Positions 36,673-49,200 of a stretch of 64,000 nt of DNA are shown here, one piece after another. How positions within the stretch are numbered: position 1 is the stretch's first letter; each line of letters starts with the position of its first letter. The notes below the pieces were generated by a model. It saw only the letters and a program-made list of their open reading frames with translations. It searched no databases and was not told where the DNA came from. Source of the DNA: Nomia melanderi (Eukaryota > Arthropoda > Insecta > Hymenoptera > Halictidae); contig NC_134999.1 of NCBI RefSeq assembly GCF_051020985.1, positions 7,378,001 to 7,442,000 on the forward strand, written 5' to 3'. Position numbers and translations under genes: made by a program.

Positions 36673-38189
36673 CGACCTTCCTAGCAATTCTGCCCGACGG
36701 AATCCAAGTTTTCCACTTTGGAAACCTGGTTTGTATAGTCTAATGTCAATGTTGACCAAAAGTATCCCGACCTTCCCATCGGTCAGCCTGATGTAGCCTT
36801 GGAACCTATGAGACCTCGTCCTGGAGTGCCATCAAAGCTAAGTCAAATGGATCCCCCGACCTTCCTCGCAATTCCGGCCGACGGAATCCAAGTTTTCCAC
36901 TTTGAAGACCTGGTTTGTATAGTCTAAAGTTAATTTCGACGAAAAGTATCCCGAACCACCCATCGGTCAGCCGGATGTAGCCTTGGTCCCTATGAGACCT
37001 CGCCCTGGTGTCCAATCACTGCTAAGTCAAATGACTACCCCTGACCTTCATGGCAATTCTGCCCGACGGAATCCAAGTTTTCCACTTTGGCAACCTGGTT
37101 CGTATAGTCTAAAGTCAATTTCGACCAAAAGTATCCCGACCTTCCCATCGGTCAGCCGGATGTAGCCTTGGACCCTATGAGACCTCGTCCTGGAGTCCAA
37201 TCACTGATAAGTCAAATGGCTTCCCCCGACCTTCCTGGCAATTCTGGCCGACGGAATACAAGTTTTCCACTTTGGAAACCCGGATTGTATAGTCAAAAGT
37301 CAATTTCGACGAAAAGTATCCCGAACTTCCCATCGGTCAGCCGGATGTAGGCTTGGATCCTGAGACTTCGTCCTGGAGTCCCATCACTGCTTAGTCAAAT
37401 GACTACCCCCGAACTTCCTGCCAATTCTGCCCGACGGAGTCCATGTTTTCCACTTTGGCAATCTGGTTTGTATAGTCTAAAGTCAATTTCGACCAAAAGT
37501 ATCCCGACCTTCCCATCGGTCAGCCGGATGTATCCTTTGTCCTATGAGACCTCTCCCTGGTGTCCAATCACTTCTAAGTCAAATGGCTTCCCCTGACCTT
37601 CCTGGCAATTCTGGCCGACGGAATCCAAGTTTTCCACTTTGGCAACCTGGTTTGTATAGTCTAAAGTCAATTTCGACCAAAAGTATCCCGAACTTCCCAT
37701 CGGTCAGCCGGATATAGCCTTGGTCCCTATGAGACCTCGCCCTGGTGTCCAATCACTGCTAAGTCAAATGACTACCCCTGACCTTCATGGCAATTCTGCC
37801 CGACGGAATCCAAGTTTTCCACTTTGGAAACATGGATTGTATAGTCTAAGGTCAATTTCGACCAAAAGTATCCCGACCTTCCCATCGGTCAGCCGGATGT
37901 AGCCTTGGTCCCCATGAGACCTCGTCCTGGAGTCCAATCACTGCTAAGTCAAATGGCTTCCCCCGACCTTCCTGGCAATTCTGGCCGACAGAATCCAAGT
38001 TTTCCAATTTGGAAACCCGGATTGTATAGTCTAAAGTCATTTCCGACCAAAAGTATCCAGACCTTCCCATCGGTCAGCCGGATGTAGCAATGGTCCCTAT
38101 GAGATGTCGTCCTGGAGTCCCATCACTGCTAAATCAAATGGCTTCCTCCGACCTTCCTGGCAATTCTGGCCGACGGAATCCAAGTTTTC

Positions 38190-38927
38190 CACTCTGGAAA
38201 CCTGGATTGTATAGTCTAAAGTCAATTTCGACCATAAGTATCCAGACCCTCCCATCGGTCAGCCGGATGTAGCCTTGGTCCCTATGAGACCTCTCCCTGG
38301 TGTCCAATCACTGCTAAGTCAAATGGCTTCCCCCGACCTTCATGGCAATTCTGCCCGACGGAATCCAAGTTTTCCACTCTGGAAACCTGGATTGTATAGT
38401 CTAAAGTCAATTTCGACCAAAAGTATCCCGACCTTCCCATCGGTCAGCCGGATGTAGCCTTGGTCCCTGTGACACCTCGTCCTGGAGTCCCATCACTGCT
38501 AAGTCAAATGGCTACCCCGACCTTCCTGGCAATTCCGGCCGACGGAATCCAAGTTTTCCACTCTGGAAACCTGGATTGTATAGTCTAAAGTCAATTTCGA
38601 CCATAAGTATCCAGACCCTCCCATCGGTCAGCCGGATGTAGCCTTGGTCCCTATGAGACCTCTCCCTGGTGTCCAATCACTGCTAAGTCAAATGGCTTCC
38701 CCCGACCTTCATGGCAATTCTGCCCGACGGAATCCAAGTTTTCCACTCTGGAAACCTGGATTGTATAGTCTAAAGTCAATTTCGACCAAAAGTATCCCGA
38801 CCTTCCCATCGGTCAGCCGGATGTAGCCTTGGTCCCTGTGACACCTCGTCCTGGAGTCCCATCACTGCTAAGTCAAATGGCTACCCCGACCTTCCTGGCA
38901 ATTCCGGCCGACGGAACCCAAGTTTTC
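38190..38927 (+). repeat. tandem dimer duplication (369-bp unit)
   Basis: Two adjacent copies of a two-monomer unit (185 + 184 bp), about 38190-38558 and 38559-38927. Shared markers are CCACTCTGGAAACC, CGACCATAAGTATCC, CAGACCCTCCC and CCCTGTGACACCTCG. The short monomer in each copy has GGCTACCCCGACC. Confidence 0.85.
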
Positions 38928-39339
38928 CACTTTGGAAACCTGGTTTGTATAGTCTAAAGTCAATTTCGACCAAAAGTATCCCGACCTTCCCATCGGTCAG
39001 CCGGATGTAGCCTTGGTCCCTATGAGACCTCTCCCTGGTGTCCAATCACTTCTAAGTCAAATGGATTCCCCCGACATTCCTGGCAATTCTGGCCGACGGA
39101 ATCCAAGTTTTCCACTTTGGTAATCTGGTTTGTATAGTCTAAAGTCAATTTCGACCAAAAGTATTCCGAACTTCCCATCGGTCAGCCGGATGTAGCCTTG
39201 GAACCTATGAGATCTCGTCCTGGAGTCCCATTACTGCTAAGTCAAATGGCTACCCCCGAAATACCTGGCAATTCTGCCCGACGGAATCCAAGTTTTGCAC
39301 TTTGGAAACCTGGATTGTATAGTCTAAAGTCAATTTTGA

Positions 39340-39900
39340 CCAAAAGTATCCCGACCTTCCCATCGGTCAGCCGGATGTAGCCTTGGTCCCTATGAGACCT
39401 CGTCCTGGAGTCCCAGCACTGCTAAGTCAAATGGCTTCCCCCGGCCTTCCTGGCACTTCTGGCCGACGGAATCCAAGTTTTCCGCCTTGGCAGCCTGGTG
39501 TGTATAGTCTAAAGTCATTTTCGACCAAAAGTATCCCGACCTTCCCATCGGTCAGTCGGATGTGGCCTTCGTCCCTATGAGACATCGTCCAGGAGTCCCA
39601 TCACTGCTAAGTCAAACGGCTACCCCCGACCTTCCTGGCAATTCTGCCCGCCGGAATCCAAGTTTTCCACTTTGAAAACCTGATTTCTATAGTCTAAAGT
39701 GAATTTCGACCAAAAGTATCCCGACCTTCCCATCGGTCAGCCGGATGTAGCCTTGGTCCCTATGAGTCCTCTCCCTGGTGTCCAATCACTGCTAAGTCAA
39801 ATGGATTCCCCCGACCTTCCTGGCAATTCTGGTCGACGGAATCCAAGTTTTCCTCTTTGGAAACACGGATTGTATAGTCTAAAGTCAATTTCGACCAAAA
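39340..39900 (+). repeat. duplicated satellite segment (partner 45429-45989)
   Basis: Offset 6,089 bp (33 monomers). Shared markers are CCGGCCTTCCTGGCACTTC, CCGCCTTGGCAGCCTGGTG, CAGTCGGATGTGGCC and GTCAAACGGCTACC. A segment starting inside this one, 39830-40610, matches 47025-47805 at offset 7,195, so neighbouring blocks have different duplication histories. Confidence 0.8.
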
Positions 39901-40559
39901 GTATCCCGACCTTCCCATCGGTCAGCCGGATGTAGCCTTCGTCCCTATGAGACATCGTCCTGGAGTCCCATCACTGCTAAGTCAAATGGCTACCCCCGAC
40001 CTTCCTGGCAATTCTGCCCGACGGAATCCAAGTTTTCCACTTTGGAAACCTGGATTGTATAGTCTAAAGTCTATTTCGACCAAAAGTATCCCGAACTTCC
40101 CATTGGTCAGCCGGATGTAGCCTTGGTCCCTATGAGACCCCGCCCTGGTGTCCAATCACTGCTAAGTCAAATGACTACCCCTGACCTTCATGGCAATTCT
40201 GCCCGACGGAATCCAAGTTTTCCACTTTGGAAACATGGATTGTATAGTCCAATGTCTATTTCGACCAAAAGTATCCCGAACTTCCCATTGGTCAGCCGGA
40301 TGTAGCCTTGGTCCCTATGAGACCACGCCCTGGTGTCCAATCACTGCTATGTCAAATGACTACCCCTGACCTTCATGGCAATTCTGCCCGACGGAATCCA
40401 AGTTTTCCACTTTGGAAACATGGATTGTATAGTCTAAGGTCAATTTCGACCAAAAGTATCCCGAACCACCCATCGGTCAGCCGGATGTAGCCTTGGTCCC
40501 TATGAGACCTCTCCCTGGTGTCCAATCACTTCTAAGTCAAATGGCTTCCCCCGACCTTC

Positions 40560-41545
40560 CTGGCAATTCTGCCCGACGGAATCCAAGTTTTCCACTTTGG
40601 CAACCTGGTTTGTATAGTCTAAAGTCATTTTCGACCAAAAGTATTCAGACCCTCCCATCGGTCAGCCGGATGTAGCCTTGGTCCCTATGAGTCCTCGCCC
40701 TGGTGTCCAATCACTGCTAAGTCAAATGGCTACCCCCGACGTTCCTGGCAATTCTGCCCGAGGGAATCCTAGTTTTCCACTTTGGAAACCTGGTTTCGAT
40801 AGTCTAAAGTCAATTTCGACTAAAAGTATCCCGAACTTCCCATCGGTCAGCCGGATGTAGCCTTGGATCCTGAGACTTCGTCCTGGAGTCCCATCACTGC
40901 TTAGTCAAATGACTACCCCCGACCTTCCTGCCAATTCTGCCCGACGGAGTCCATGTTTTCCACTTTGGCAACCTGGCTTGTATAGTCTAAAGTCATTTTC
41001 GACCAAAAGTATCCAGACCTTCCCACCGGTCAGCCGGCTGTAGCCTTGGTCCCTATGAGATCTCGTCCTGGAGTCCCATCACTGCAAAGTCAAATGACTA
41101 CCCCCGACCTTCATGGCAATTCTGCCCGACGGAATCCAAGTTCTCCACTTTGGAAACCTGGTTTGTATAGTCTAAAGTCAATTTTGACCAAAAGTATCCA
41201 GAACTTCCCATCGGTCAGCCGGATGTAGCCTTGGAACCTGAGACCTCGTCCTGGAGTCCCATCACTGCTAAGTCAAATGACTACCCCTGACCTTCCTGCC
41301 AATTCTGCCCGACGGAGTGCAAGTTTTGCACTTTGGAAACCTGGATTGTATAGTCTAAAGTCAATTTCGGCCAAATGTATCCCCACCTTCCCATCGGTCA
41401 GCCGGATGTAGCCTTGGTCCCTATGAGACCTGTCCCTGGTGTCCAATCACTTCTAAGTCAAATGGCTTCCCCCGACCTTCCTGGCAATTCTGCCCGACGT
41501 AATCCAAGTTTTGCACTTTGGAAACCTGGATTGAATAGTCTAAAG
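40560..41545 (+). repeat. four-copy higher-order block, copy 1
   Basis: Copies start 1,658, 5,534 and 7,565 bp further on, giving about 42151-43254, 46027-47029 and 48058-49161. Shared markers are AAGTATTCAGACC, CCGACGTTCCTGG, TGCCCGAGGGAATCC, GGTTTCGATAG, CACCGGTCAGCCGGCTG, CCAAGTTCTCC and TTTCGGCCAAATGTATCC. The 183-bp AACCTGAGAC monomers sit at the same places in all copies. Confidence 0.85.
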
Positions 41546-41817
41546 TCAATTTCGACTAAAAGTATCCCGACCTTCCCATCGGTCAGCCGGCTGTAGCCTT
41601 GGCCCTATGAGATCTCGTCCTGGAGTCCCATCACTGCAAAGTCAAATGACTACCCCCGACCTTCATGGCAATTCTGCCCGACGGAATTCAAGTTCTCCAC
41701 TTTGGAAACCTGGTTTGTATAGTCTAAAGTCAATTTTGACCAAAAGTATCCAGAACTTCCCATCGGTCAGCCGGATGTAGCCTTGGAACCTGAGACCTCG
41801 TCCTGGAGTCCCATCAC

Positions 41818-43293
41818 TTCTAAGTCAAATGGCTTCCCCCGACCTTCCTGGCAATTCTGCCCGACGGAATCCAAGTTTTCCACTTTGGCAACCTGGTTTG
41901 TATAGTCTAAAGTCAATTTCGACCAAAAGTATCCCGAACTTCCCATTGGTCAGCCGGATGTAGCCTTGGAACCTATGAGACCTCGTCCTGGAGTCCAATC
42001 ACGTCTAAGTCAAATGGCTTCCGCCGACCTTACTGGCAATTCTGGCCGACGGAATACAAGTTTTCCACTTTGAAAACCTGGTTTGTATAGTCTAAATTCA
42101 ATTTCGACCAAAAGAATCCCGACCATCCCATCGGTCAGCCGGATGTAGCCTTGGTCCCTATGAGATCTCCCCCTGGTGTCCAATCACCGCTAAGTCAAAT
42201 GGCTTCCCCCGACCTTCGTGGCAATTTTGTCCGACGGAATCCAAGTTTTCCACTTTGGCAATCTGGATTGTATAGTCTAAAGTCATTTTCGACCAAAAGT
42301 ATTCAGACCCACCCATCGGTCAGCCGGATGTAGCCTTGGTCCCTATGAGTCCTCGCCCTGGTGTCCAATCACTGCTAAGTCAAATGGCTACCCCCGACGT
42401 TCCTGGCAATTCTGCCCGAGGGAATCCTAGTTTTCCACTTCGGAAACCTGGTTTCGATAGTCTAAAGTCAATTTCGACTAAAAGTATCCCGAACTTCCCA
42501 TCGGTCAGCCGGATGTAGCCTTGGATCCTGAGACTTCGTCCTGGAGTCCCATCACTGCTTAGTCAAATGACTACCCCCGACCTTCCTGCCAATTCTGCCC
42601 GACGGAGTCCATGTTTTCCACTTTGGCAACCTGGCTTGTATAGTCTAAAGTCATTTTCGACCAAAAGTATCCAGACCTTCCCACCGGTCAGCCGGCTGTA
42701 GCCTTGGTCCCTATGAGATCTCGTCCTGGAGTCCCATCACTGCAAAGTCAAATGACTACCCCCGACCTTCATGGCAATTCTGCCCGACGGAATCCAAGTT
42801 CTCCACTTTGGAAACCTGGTTTGTATAGCCTAAAGTCAATTTTGACCAAAAGTATCCAGAACTTCCCATCGGTCAGCCGGATGTAGCCTTGGAACCTGAG
42901 ACCTCGTCCTGGAGTCCCATCACTGCTAAGTCAAATGACTACCCCTGACCTTCCTGCCAATTCTGCCCGACGGAGTGCAAGTTTTGCACTTTGGAAACCT
43001 GGATTGTATAGTCTAAAGTCAATTTCGGCCAAATGTATCCCGACCTTCCCATCGGTCAGCCGGATGTAGCCTTGGTCCCTATGAGACCTGTCCCTGGTGT
43101 CCAATCACTTCTAAGTCAAATGGCTTCCCCCGACCTTCCTGGCAATTCTGCCCGACGTAATCCAAGTTTTGCACTTTGGAAACCTGGATTGAATAGTCTA
43201 AAGTCTATTTCTGCTAAAAGTATCCCGACCATCCCATCGGTGAGCCGGATGTAGCCTTGGTCCCTATGAGACCTCGTCCAGGAGTCCCATCAC
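41818..43293 (+). repeat. four-copy higher-order block, copy 2 (extended; best partner 47725-49200)
   Basis: This copy and 47725-49200 agree over ~1.47 kb at offset 5,907 bp, longer than the core shared by all four copies. Extra shared markers are GGCTTCCGCCGACCTTACTGG, GATCTCCCCCTGG, CCTTCGTGGCAATTTTGTCC and TATTTCTGCTAAAAG. Confidence 0.8.
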
Positions 43294-43539
43294 AGCTATG
43301 TCAAATGGCAGCTACCCCCGACATTCCTGGCTACTCTGCCCGACGGAATCCAAGATTCCACTTTGAAAACCTGATTTCTATAGTCTAAAGTCAATTTCGA
43401 CCAAAAGTATCCCGACCTTCCCATCGGTCAGCCGGATGTAGCCTTGGTCCCTATGAGACCTCGTCCTGGAGTCCCATCACTGCGAAGTCAAATGGCTTCG
43501 CCCGACCTTCCTGGCAATTCTGCCCGACGGAATCCAAGT

Positions 43540-44750
43540 TTTGCACTTTGGAAACCAGGTTTGTATAGTCTAAAGTCAATTTCGACCAAAAATATCCCGA
43601 CCTTCCCATCGGTCAGCCGGATGTAGCCTTGGATCCTGAGACCTCGTCCTGGAGTCCCAGCACTGCTAAGTCAAATGACTACCTCCGACCTTCCTGGCAA
43701 TTCTGCCCGACGGAGTCCAAGTTTTCCACTTTGGAAACCTGGTTTGTATAGTCTAAAGTCAATTTCGACCAAAAGTATCCCGACCTTCCCTTCGGTCAGC
43801 CGGATGTAGCCTTCGTCCCTATGAGACATAGTCCTGGAGTCCCATCACTGCTAAGTCAAATGGCTACCCCCGACCTTCCTGGCAATTCTGCCCGACGGAA
43901 TCCTAGTTTTGCACTTTGGAAACCTGGATTGTATAGTCTACTGTCATTTTCGACCAAAAGTATCCAGACATTAGCATCGGTCAGCCGGATGTAGCCTTGG
44001 TCCCTATGTGATCTCGTCCTGGAGTCCCATCACTGCTAAGTCAAATGGCTTCCCCCGACCTTCCTGGCAATTTTGGCCGACGGAATCCAAGTTTTCCACT
44101 TTGAATACCTGGTTTGTATAGTCTAAAGTCATTTTCGACCAAAAGTATCCAGACCTTCACATCGGTCCGCCGGATGTAGCCTTGGTCCCTGTGAGATCCC
44201 GTCCTGGAGTCCCAGGACTGCTAAGTCAAATGGCTACCCCCGACCTTGCTGGAAATTCTGCCCGACGGAATCCAAGTTTTCCACTTTGGAAACCTGGATT
44301 GTATAGTTTAAGGTCAATTTCGACCAAAAGTATCCCGACCTTCCCATCGGTCTGCCGGATGAAGCCTTGGTCCCTATGTGATCTCGTCCTGCAGTCCCAT
44401 CACTGCTAAGTCAAATGGCTACCCCCGACCTTCCTGGCAATTCTGTCAAACGGAGTCCCAGTTTTCCACTTTGGAAACCTGGTTTGTATAGTCTAAAGTC
44501 GATTTGGACCAAAAGTATCCCGACCTTCCCATCGGTCAGCCGGATGTAGCCTCCGTCCCTATGAGACATGGTCCTGGAGTGCTATCACTGCTAAGTCAAA
44601 TGGCTTCCCCCGACCTTCCTGGCAATTCTGCCCGACGGAATCCAAGTTTTCCAGTTTGGAAACCTGGTTTGGATAGTCTAAAATCAATTTCGACTAAAAG
44701 TATCCCGAACTACACATCGGTCAGCCGGATGTAGCCTTGGAACCTGAGAC
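43540..44750 (+). repeat. satellite segment duplicated with internal deletions at ~49268-50110
   Basis: The central part (44009-44330) pairs with 49543-49864 at offset 5,534 bp; the distal part (from ~44542) pairs at about 5,349 bp, one monomer less. Shared markers are CTACTGTCATTTTCG, CCCTATGTGATCTCG, CATCGGTCCGCCGG, CCCAGGACTGC and GGAGTGCTATCACTGC. The second copy lacks the monomers around 43741-43940. Confidence 0.7.
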
Positions 44751-45984
44751 TTCGTCCTGGAGTCCCGTCACTGCTTAGTCAAATGGCTACCCCCGACCTT
44801 CCTGGCAATTCTGCCCGACGGAATCCTAGTTTTCCACTTTGGAAACCTGGTTTGGATAGTCTAAAGTCAATTTCGACTAAAAGTATCCCGACCTTCTCAT
44901 CGGTCAGCCGGATGTAGCCTTGGTCCCTATGTGACCTAGTCCTGGAGTCCCATCACGGCTAAGTCAAATGGCTCCCCCGACCTTCCTGGCAATTCCGGCC
45001 GACGGAATCCAAGTTTTCCGCTTTGGCAGCCTGGTTTGTATAGTCTAAATTCAATTTCGACCAAAAGTATCCCGAACTTCCCATCGGTCAGCCGGATATA
45101 GCCTTGGTCCCTATGTGACCTAGTCCTGGAGTCCCATCACGGCTAAGTCAAATGGCTCCCCCGACCTTCCTGGCAATTCCGGCCGACGGAATCCAAGTTT
45201 TCCACTTTGGAAACCTGGTTTGTATAGTCTAAAGTCAATTTCGACCAAAAGTATCCCGACCTTCTCATCGGTCAGCCGGATGTAGCCTTGGTCCTATGAG
45301 ACCTCGTAATGGAGTCCCATCACTGCTAAGTCAAATGGCTACCCCCGACTTACCTGGCAATTCTGCCCGACGGAATCCAAGTTTTGCACTTTGCAAAGCT
45401 GGATTGTATAGTCTAAAGTCAATTTCGACCAAAAGTATCCCGACCTTCCCATCGGTCAGCCGGATGTAGCCTTGGTCCCTATGAGACCTCGTCCTGGAGT
45501 CCCAGCACTGCTAAGTCAAATGGCTTCCCCCGGCCTTCCTGGCACTTCTGGCCGACGGAATCCAAGTTTTCCGCCTTGGCAGCCTGGTGTGTATAGTCTA
45601 AAGTCATTTTCGACCAAAAGTATCCCGACCTTCCCATCGGTCAGTCGGATGTGGCCTTCGTCCCTATGAGACATCGTCCAGGAGTCCCATCACTGCTAAG
45701 TCAAACGGCTACCCCCGACCTTCCTGGCAATTCTGAACGCCGGAATCCAAGTTTTCCACTTTGAAAACCTGATTTCTATAGTCTAAAGTCAATTTCGACC
45801 AAATGTATCTCGACCTTCCCATCGGTCAGCCGGATGTAGCCTTGGTCCCTATGAGTCCTCTCCCTGGTGTCCAATCACTGCTAAGTCAAATGGATTCCCC
45901 CGACCTTCCTGGCAATTCTGGACGACGGAATCCAAGTTTTCCTCTTTGGAAACACGGATTGTATAGTCTAAAGTCAATTTCGAC

Positions 45985-47029
45985 CAAAAGAATCCCGACC
46001 ATCCCATCGGTCAGCCGGATGTATCCTTGGTCCCTATGAGATCTCCCCCTGGTGTCCAATCACCGCTAAGTCAAATGGCTTCCCCCGACCTTCGTGGCAA
46101 TTTTGTCCGACGGAATCCAAGTTTTCCACTTTGGCAATCTGGATTGTATAGTCTAAAGTCATTTTCGACCAAAAGTATTCAGACCCTCCCATCGGTCAGC
46201 CGGATGTAGCCTTGGTCCCTATGAGTCCTCGCCCTGGTGTCCAATCACTGCTAAGTCAAATGGCTACCCCCGACGTTCCTGGCAATTCTGCCCGAGGGAA
46301 TCCTAGTTTTCCACTTTGGAAACCTGGTTTCGATAGTCTAAAGTCAATTTCGACTAAAAGTATCCCGAACTTCCCATCGGTCAGCCGGATGTAGCCTTGG
46401 ATCCTGAGACTTCGTCCTGGAGTCCCATCACTGCTTAGTCAAATGACTACCCCGGACCTTCCTGCCAATTCTGCCCGACGGAGTCCATGTTTTCCACTTT
46501 GGCAACCTGGCTTGTATAGTCTAAAGTCATTTTCGACCAAAAGTATCCAGACCTTCCCACCGGTCAGCCGGCTGTAGCCTTGGTCCCTATGAGATCTCGT
46601 CCTGGAGTCCCATCACTGCAAAGTCAAATGACTACCCCCGACCTTCATGGCAATTCTGCCCGACGGAATCCAAGTTCTCCACTTTGGAAACCTGGTTTGT
46701 ATAGTCTAAAGTCAATTTTGACCAAAAGTATCCAGAACTTCCCATCGGTCAGCCGGATGTAGCCTTGGAACCTGAGACCTCGTCCTGGAGTCCCATCACT
46801 GCTAAGTCAAATGACTACCCCTGACCTTCCTGCCAATTCTGCCCGACGGAGTGCAAGTTTTGCACTTTGGAAACCTGGATTGTATAGTCTAAAGTCAATT
46901 TCGGCCAAATGTATCCCGACCTTCCCATCGGTCAGCCGGATGTAGCCTTGGTCCCTATGAGACCTGTCCCTGGTGTCCAATCACTTCTAAGTCAAATGGC
47001 TTCCCCCGACCTTCCTGGCAATTCTGGAC
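45985..47029 (+). repeat. four-copy higher-order block, copy 3
   Basis: It shares the core markers with copies 1, 2 and 4. At its left edge it switches from the 39340/45429 block within one monomer, at CCAAAAGAATCCCGACCATCC. At ~47029 it switches to the CCTCTTTGGAAACACGG block seen at 39830. Confidence 0.8.
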
Positions 47030-47724
47030 GACGGAATCCAAGTTTTCCTCTTTGGAAACACGGATTGTATAGTCTAAAGTCAATTTCGACCAAAAGTATC
47101 CCGACCTTCCCATCGGTCAGCCGGATGTAGCCTTCGTCCCTATGAGACATCGTCCTGGAGTCCCATAACTGCTAAGTCAAATGGCTACCCCCGAACTTCC
47201 TGGCAATTCTGCCCGACGGAATCCAAGTTTTCCACTTTGGAAACCTGGATAGTATAGTCTAAAGTCTATTTCGACCAAAAGTATCCCGAACTTCCCATTG
47301 GTCAGCCGGATGTAGCCTTGGTCCCTATGAGACCCCGCCCTGGTGTCCAATCACTGCTAAGTCAAATGACTACCCCTGACCTTCATGGCAATTCTGCCCG
47401 ACGGAATCCAAGTTTTCCACTTTGGAAACATGGATTGTATAGTCTAATGTCTATTTCGACCAAAAGTATCCCGAACTTCCCATTGGTCAGCCGGATGTAG
47501 CCTTGGTCCCTATGAGACCACGCCCTGGTGTCCAATCACTGCTAAGTCAAATGACTACCCCTGACCTTCATGGCAATTCTGCCCGACGGAATCCAAGTTT
47601 TCCACTTTGGAAACATGGATTGTATAGTCTAAGGTCAATTTCGACCAAAAGTATCCCGAACCACCCATCGGTCAGCCGGATGTAGCCTTGGTCCCTATGA
47701 GACCTCTCCCTGGTGTCCAATCAC

Positions 47725-49200
47725 TTCTAAGTCAAATGGCTTCCCCCGACCTTCCTGGCAATTCTGCCCGACGGAATCCAAGTTTTCCACTTTGGCAACC
47801 TGGTTTGTATAGTCTAAAGTCAATTTCGACCATAAGTATCCCGAACTTCCCATTGGTCAGCCGGATGTAGCCTTGGAACCTATGAGACCTCGTCCTGGAG
47901 TCCAATCACTTCTAAGTCAAATGGCTTCCGCCGACCTTACTGGCAATTCTGGCCGACGGAATACAAGTTTTCCACTTTGAAAACCTGGTTTGTATAGTCT
48001 AAATTCAATTTCGACCAAAAGAATCCCGACCATCCCATCGGTCAGCCGGATGTAGCCTTGGTCCCTATGAGATCTCCCCCTGGTGTCCAATCACCGCTAA
48101 GTCAAATGGCTTCCCCCGACTTTCGTGGCAATTTTGTCCGACGGAATCCAAGTTTTCCACTTTGGCAATCTGGATTGTATAGTCTAAAGTCATTTTCGAC
48201 CAAAAGTATTCAGACCCTCCCATCGGTCAGCCGGATGTAGCCTTGGTCCCTATGAGTCCTCGCCCTGGTGTCCAATCACTGCTAAGTCAAATGGCTACCC
48301 CCGACGTTCCTGGCAATTCTGCCCGAGGGAATCCTAGTTTTCCACTTTGGAAACCTGGTTTCGATAGTCTAAAGTCAATTTCGACTAAAAGTATCCCGAA
48401 CTTCCCATCGGTCAGCCGGATGTAGCCTTGGATCCTGAGACTTCGTCCTGGAGTCCCATCACTGCTTAGTCAAATGACTACCCCGGACCTTCCTGCCAAT
48501 TCTGCCCGACGGAGTCCATGTTTTCCACTTTGGCAACCTGGCTTGTATAGTCTAAAGTCATTTTCGACCAAAAGTATCCAGACCTTCCCACCGGTCAGCC
48601 GGCTGTAGCCTTGGTCCCTATGAGATCTCGTCCTGGAGTCCCATCACTGCAAAGTCAAATGACTACCCCCGACATTCATGGCAATTCTGCCCGACGGAAT
48701 CCAAGTTCTCCACTTTGGAAACCTGGTTTGTATAGTCTAAAGTCAATTTTGACCAAAAGTATCCAGAACTTCCCATCGGTCAGCCGGATGTAGCCTTGGA
48801 ACCTGAGACCTCGTCCTGGAGTCCCATCACTGCTAAGTCAAATGACTACCCCTGACCTTCCTGCCAATTCTGCCCGACGGAGTGCAAGTTTTGCACTTTG
48901 GAAACCTGGATTGTATAGTCTAAAGTCAATTTCGGCCAAATGTATCCCGACCTTCCCATCGGTCAGCCGGATGTAGCCTTGGTCCCTATGAGACCTGTCC
49001 CTGGTGTCCAATCACTTCTAAGTCAAATGGCTTCCCCCGACCTTCCTGGCAATTCTGCCCCACGTAATCCAAGTTTTGCACTTTGGAAACCTGGATTGAA
49101 TAGTCTAAAGTCTATTTCTGCTAAAAGTATCCCGACCATCCCATCGGTGAGCCGGATGTAGCCTTGGTCCCTATGAGACCTCGTCCTGGAGTCCCATCAC
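47725..49200 (+). repeat. four-copy higher-order block, copy 4
   Basis: Closest to copy 2 at 41818-43293 and differing from it by scattered single bases, for example CATTCATGGC against CCTTCATGGC and CCCACGTAATCC against CCGACGTAATCC. Confidence 0.8.
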
